Assembly: GCF_019145235.1 (NCBI RefSeq)
Contig: NZ_JAHSTV010000009.1
Location: 186,001-250,000 of the forward strand
DNA from: Pseudomonas farris
GTDB taxonomy: Bacteria; Pseudomonadota; Gammaproteobacteria; Pseudomonadales; Pseudomonadaceae
Direction: 5' to 3'
Length of the DNA stretch: 64,000 bases
Shown here one piece after another: positions 60,530 to 64,000 of the stretch; within the stretch, counting starts at the first letter, position 1; the number at the start of each line of letters is the position of its first letter. The notes under the pieces are model-generated. The model was not told where the DNA came from and ran no database searches. It saw only the letters and a list, made by a program, of their open reading frames with translations. Made by a program: the position numbers and the translations under genes.

Positions 60530-62923
60530 ATGAATACAATTTACTCCGCAGTAAGCGACAGCCGTCCGCAATGGTTTGAGTACGCGAGTGCCGCCGATCA
60601 ATTACATTACGGCGAACTGGAAAAACAGTTGATCGATAGTCGTAACGATCTGGAAAAACAACTCGGGCGCTTCACCAGTCTACAAGTTTATGCCCAGAGC
60701 CTGATGAGTCAGGCGCTGCTAATGGAGTTTGGCGCAACCCTTAACCCCGACAACATCACGACCCACTGCCGTTATGTGTTCCAGCAGAACGGTCGAACCT
60801 ACATTCAGGAGGACAAGCGATCTCTGACCGACTTGCTGCTGCATGGGCTGCATGAGAATGGTCAGCGTGGCCAGATCACTTTCAAGAGCGATGGATTTTT
60901 GCCATCGGGCCTAAACCAGCAATGGCTGGAAGAAGTACTTACCACTGACGTACGCGCAGCTTTTGGGGCTGAAATCCGGAGTGTCTACCTGCGAGCAGGT
61001 GTGCTGGCGGCCATGAACAATGTCACTCGTGACCGGCTTTTACTGAGTGCATTTGCCGCGAAGCTCCAGGGACATCTCAACGACGATAACCTGCAACTTA
61101 TTCGACGTGCTGTAGCCGGAGACACGAGCCTGTCGCTGGCGCCTTTGCAGTTGCGTGAAGACACCCGTCCACTTTGTGATGTGGTCGTCGTCGGCCCTCT
61201 TGATGGGTATTCGGACGATTGGTTTTTGTACGCGCCGGGAGCGCCCGGTGGTCAGGACTGGCACCGCTTTGCAACCTTCAGGGTGCTGGATCTATCTCTC
61301 AGCGCCTGGACGGCGACGGAACAAGGTCGGGATTATCTGGTATGGCAGACTCACGCGCTGGAACGGGAAGAGATTGGTGGTTACCTGAAAACAATCCCGC
61401 CACGACCCAACAATTGGCGCGGCGCCAGGCTGGCACCTTCTTTCTATCAAGGAGAGGAAGTGCTGAAGAGTATTGTTTTCAATCATCGGGCATGGCTGGT
61501 TGCGCAAGAAGAAAGTCTGACACCCTATGGTTATCGCATTGCCTCCGATGAACAGCGTCAGCGCTTTACGCGACTCAATTGCGAACTCAAGGCTCTGAAA
61601 ACCCTTGAGGTGCGCCAGGGCGGGTTCATTTCCTACGAGCGGTTTTGCTTCGACCTGATCAAGCAACGAGTCGAACAAGTATTACTGCAACGAGGTGAAA
61701 GTTTAGCGGTCAACCCTGACCGGATTTATGTGCAAATCAGTCAGGAACAACAGATGACACTGACTGAACTGATCGTTCGTGAAGTGCATTTTGAAGCCAG
61801 CGGCATCGGTCAGCCTCTTTATCCACGCTTCACGTGGGCGACCGACCATCCGGATATCACAACGCTTGATATCCGCGATATTTCCAGTTGGTCGAAAACA
61901 TTGCGCCCCGGTGAGAAGTACATCGACATGTTGCGTTCGGTTTATCTCAACCGCTCCAATCCCGAAGGACTGTTAAAGCGAGGGATTTGCATAGGTGCAA
62001 TGCGTCGCCAGATGACCGTGTCACTCATGCAAGCGGCTTTCACAGGGCGCATACCACCACAGCATGTCATCGAACTCGAGAAGGTTATCGTGGCGTTCGA
62101 TTCGATGCAGCCGACCAGTCCCGTCGGTGAAGCGCCTGGCGATGTGCGCCACAGTGCCTTGTTCAAGCTCTTTCTCCGGGATCGTCTGGTGGTGGGGGTA
62201 TTCGTGTTCAGGCTGCTTGTGGCCGGGAAAGTCGAAGAATACCTGTATACCCCGAATGCACCGGATGGCTGCGAACTGCGTCCCTTCAAGGATTTTGTAC
62301 CCGCCGTGAAAACCCGGGGCATTGGTGACTATCTGTATGATCGAGTGTTCGCGAAGTACCAGCCGCAGGTTGGTACCTATCTGACAGATCTTGAGCAGTT
62401 GGCCAACTTCACAGAAGCGCCAGCTCTGGTGCGCAACAGTCGCGTCACCGATCTGAACGACTGCTACAACGACGTGGTGTACAAGATCATTTCTGATGTC
62501 GATGAGGCCACCCAAAGCCTCGGCGAAATCATTGGCGGCCTGGTGTACGACGCTGTCGTGACGGCAGTCAGCGTGATCAGCATCGTCTTTGCGCCTGTGG
62601 GTATTGCATTGAGTGCCGCGTTGCTGACCCAGAATTTGGTGCAGGGGGTCGCGGCCTACTCCGAGGGTGACCGGGCAAAAGCCATGGGGCATTTCAAGGA
62701 AGCGTTGATTGAACTGGCGTCGCTGGGCAAGGCCGGGATAGGTGGAGCGGGAGCCAGTCAGGTGCAGAAAAATCTCATTGACTTGCTGGGTGATGCGCGA
62801 GAGGTCGAAAAATTGTACAGCGCGGCCACAGGCCAACAAGGCTTGGAGGAGCGGGCGCTCGAGGCGATCAAAGAGATCCTGGCCGATCCTGGAAGCTCTG
62901 TCAGCAAAACCACCCTTGTGTAA
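60530..62923 (+). CDS. Dermonecrotic-toxin-like (DUF6543-type) large protein
   Basis: A 797-residue protein resembling the Pseudomonas proteins annotated 'dermonecrotic toxin domain-containing' (DUF6543), usually much longer. Seen are a helical N-terminus (QLIDSRNDLEKQLGRFTSLQVYAQSLMSQALL), a VVVVGPLDGYSDDWFLYAPGAPGG block near 222-245, its likely second copy VFVFRLLVAGKVEEYLYTPNAPDG (about 562-585), and a C-terminal hydrophobic stretch AVVTAVSVISIVFAPVGIALSAALL (about 684-708). No signal peptide, no immunity gene next to it. Family assigned from pattern memory; activity not shown. Confidence 0.6.
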   Translation: MNTIYSAVSDSRPQWFEYASAADQLHYGELEKQLIDSRNDLEKQLGRFTSLQVYAQSLMSQALLMEFGATLNPDNITTHCRYVFQQNGRTYIQEDKRSLTDLLLHGLHENGQRGQITFKSDGFLPSGLNQQWLEEVLTTDVRAAFGAEIRSVYLRAGVLAAMNNVTRDRLLLSAFAAKLQGHLNDDNLQLIRRAVAGDTSLSLAPLQLREDTRPLCDVVVVGPLDGYSDDWFLYAPGAPGGQDWHRFATFRVLDLSLSAWTATEQGRDYLVWQTHALEREEIGGYLKTIPPRPNNWRGARLAPSFYQGEEVLKSIVFNHRAWLVAQEESLTPYGYRIASDEQRQRFTRLNCELKALKTLEVRQGGFISYERFCFDLIKQRVEQVLLQRGESLAVNPDRIYVQISQEQQMTLTELIVREVHFEASGIGQPLYPRFTWATDHPDITTLDIRDISSWSKTLRPGEKYIDMLRSVYLNRSNPEGLLKRGICIGAMRRQMTVSLMQAAFTGRIPPQHVIELEKVIVAFDSMQPTSPVGEAPGDVRHSALFKLFLRDRLVVGVFVFRLLVAGKVEEYLYTPNAPDGCELRPFKDFVPAVKTRGIGDYLYDRVFAKYQPQVGTYLTDLEQLANFTEAPALVRNSRVTDLNDCYNDVVYKIISDVDEATQSLGEIIGGLVYDAVVTAVSVISIVFAPVGIALSAALLTQNLVQGVAAYSEGDRAKAMGHFKEALIELASLGKAGIGGAGASQVQKNLIDLLGDAREVEKLYSAATGQQGLEERALEAIKEILADPGSSVSKTTLV

Positions 62924-62956
62924 TAGCCAAGGCTGGCCGTTGCTTCCAGATCCCGC

Positions 62957-63748
62957 TCAGCGGTTGAAGTCTTCAGATTGATACCCCATCCGCCAACTCA
63001 CGGCCCGGGTCGCCGCCAGCAAGCGCTGCGCCGCCGGGCCGTTTTCATCGGCATGGAACAACGAGGTCGGGCCGACGATGGTCATCACCGCCGCCACCTT
63101 TCCGACCGCATTGAACACCGGCGCCGACAACGCATCCACGCCCGGCATCAGCAAGCCGTGAACATGGTGCAAGCCGCGTTCACGGATCTGTTCGCATAAT
63201 GTGCTGTAAGCCTGCTCATCGGCCAACGGATGAACGTCGACGGCGCGGACTTCGAGATCGCGCAACTCATCGGTTTCGCGGTGGGGCAAGAAGGCACTGA
63301 ACACCAGCCCTGTCGACGAGCTGAGCAACGGTAAAACCGAGCCCAATTGCGTGACCACTGTCACCGCGCGCACCGCAGGTTCAATGTGCACCACCGTCGC
63401 GCCTTGGTTGCCCCACACCGCTATAAAGCAGGTCTCATTCAGCTCATCACGCAACTCAGCCAAGGGCAGGGCGGCGACTTTCAGCACGTCCATACTGTTC
63501 AAAGCAGCCAGACCGACTCGAAGCGCTTCACGGCCGAGGCCGTAGTGGTTGGTGGCGGGGTTCTGCTCGGCAAAACCGCTGGCGATCAGCGCCTGCAAAT
63601 AGCGGTGAACCTTGCTCGCCGGCATCTGCACGTGTTCGGCCAGGCGCGACAGCGAGGTCGACGGCGACAACTCGGCAAGCGCCTTGAGGATGTCGGTACC
63701 GACCTCGGCCGAGCGGACTTTCTGTTTGCCGTTGCTTTCGCTGGTCAT
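62957..63748 (-). CDS. hmgR: HmgR, IclR-family repressor of homogentisate genes
   Basis: A 263-residue IclR regulator: N-terminal winged helix (about 14-75, TSLSRLAEHVQMPASKVHRYLQALIASGFAEQ) and C-terminal ligand domain (about 85-255). It is divergent from hmgA, as in P. putida, where HmgR represses the homogentisate operon and homogentisate is inducer. The intergenic palindrome near 63811 is its likely operator. Confidence 0.9.
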   Translation of the reverse strand: MTSESNGKQKVRSAEVGTDILKALAELSPSTSLSRLAEHVQMPASKVHRYLQALIASGFAEQNPATNHYGLGREALRVGLAALNSMDVLKVAALPLAELRDELNETCFIAVWGNQGATVVHIEPAVRAVTVVTQLGSVLPLLSSSTGLVFSAFLPHRETDELRDLEVRAVDVHPLADEQAYSTLCEQIRERGLHHVHGLLMPGVDALSAPVFNAVGKVAAVMTIVGPTSLFHADENGPAAQRLLAATRAVSWRMGYQSEDFNR

Positions 63749-63810
63749 GAGGCGGTGTGATCCCGGGACGAATGGGCGTCTTTATAGCTTGACGGTCAAT
63801 ACCAATCAAA

Positions 63811-63835
63811 TTACGTTATGCGTAATCTAATTACG
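63811..63835. promoter_or_regulatory. Candidate HmgR operator
   Basis: Palindrome TTACG-TTATG-CGTAA (63811-63825) plus a further TTACG at 63831-63835. A possible -35 (TTGACG, 63789-63794) is 17 nt before TACGTT, so a bound repressor would cover the hmgA promoter. Position between divergent hmgR and hmgA supports the assignment. Confidence 0.65.
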
Positions 63836-63910
63836 ATAAAAATAACCCAGGCGTGCCAAGACCTCTTCAGCAGAGTGACAGGCCATGCCTACTCCCGTTC
63901 AGGAGGCTCC

Positions 63911-64000
63911 ATGAACCTCGATTCAACGGCGCCAGCGCTGGCTTATCAGTCAGGCTTTGGCAACGAATTCAGCAGCGAAGCATTGCCCGGCGCACTGCCC
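63911..64000 (+). CDS. hmgA: HmgA, homogentisate 1,2-dioxygenase, N-terminal part
   Basis: The first 30 codons (MNLDSTAPALAYQSGFGNEFSSEALPGALP) match the HmgA start; the gene runs out of the window. A perfect AGGAGG ribosome-binding site lies at 63901-63906. HmgA opens the homogentisate ring in tyrosine/phenylalanine breakdown. Its location next to hmgR is typical, and phenylalanine hydroxylation by the monapterin pathway (fol genes here) feeds the same route. Confidence 0.9.
   Translation, partial: MNLDSTAPALAYQSGFGNEFSSEALPGALP

Noticed and set aside
1..64000. tRNA, rRNA, prophage or IS elements
   Set aside because: No tRNA-like cloverleaf, rRNA signature, transposase or phage gene was recognised in any frame.

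Overview
The window is chromosomal DNA from a fluorescent-group Pseudomonas. The evidence is the high GC content with strong third-position bias, the gene order (tldD–yjgA–pmbA–fagA–fumC–orf–sodA–zip–ptsO–rapZ–ptsN–hpf–rpoN–lptB/A/C–kdsC/D–mla–ibaG–murA–hisGDC–algW–nif3–cysD–cysNC), which matches from memory the PA4474–PA4442 stretch of P. aeruginosa PAO1, and many REPIN-type palindromes typical of the P. fluorescens group. No rRNA, tRNA, CRISPR array, insertion sequence or prophage was seen.

Layout. 1–6270: the TldD/PmbA protease pair, DarP, and an iron-starvation operon (fagA-fumC-orf-sodA-zip) behind a Fur-like site. 6350–13385 (minus strand): nitrogen PTS (ptsO, rapZ, ptsN), hpf, rpoN, and the Lpt/Kdo lipopolysaccharide genes. 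13660–21613 (plus strand): the Mla phospholipid transport operon, ibaG, murA, hisG, hisD, hisC. 21730–24568: a DUF4198 protein and a TonB-dependent receptor, an insertion relative to the PAO1 order, with a palindrome over the receptor start. 24678–29796: algW, Nif3-like, cysD, cysNC. 29963–39215: acyltransferase, pta, DUF3565, slyD, glutathione peroxidase, old yellow enzyme, glycosyltransferase, cysZ, trxB. 39405–44873: a regulator-less catabolic cluster (FAD oxidase, polar amino acid ABC importer, class III aminotransferase).

45100–50429 is the most interesting part: a minus-strand run (membrane monooxygenase-like protein, folM, folE, folX, DUF1244, hopJ) diverges from a MerR/LitR-like regulator lacking the B12-binding histidine, with a PilZ-like protein and a short LOV blue-light receptor next to it. 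Together these look like a light-response locus that drives tetrahydromonapterin synthesis. 50533–53881 carries a flavodoxin, an aldolase/hydrolase pair and an SDR. 54455–60335 is a DUF1302–DUF1329–MalT-like LuxR unit. 60530–62923 encodes a 797-residue protein resembling Pseudomonas 'dermonecrotic toxin' (DUF6543-like) proteins behind an AT-rich leader. The window ends with hmgR and the start of hmgA (homogentisate catabolism) around a palindromic operator.

Names rest on remembered family motifs and synteny; no database search was run. Start codons were chosen by ribosome-binding site and family length.
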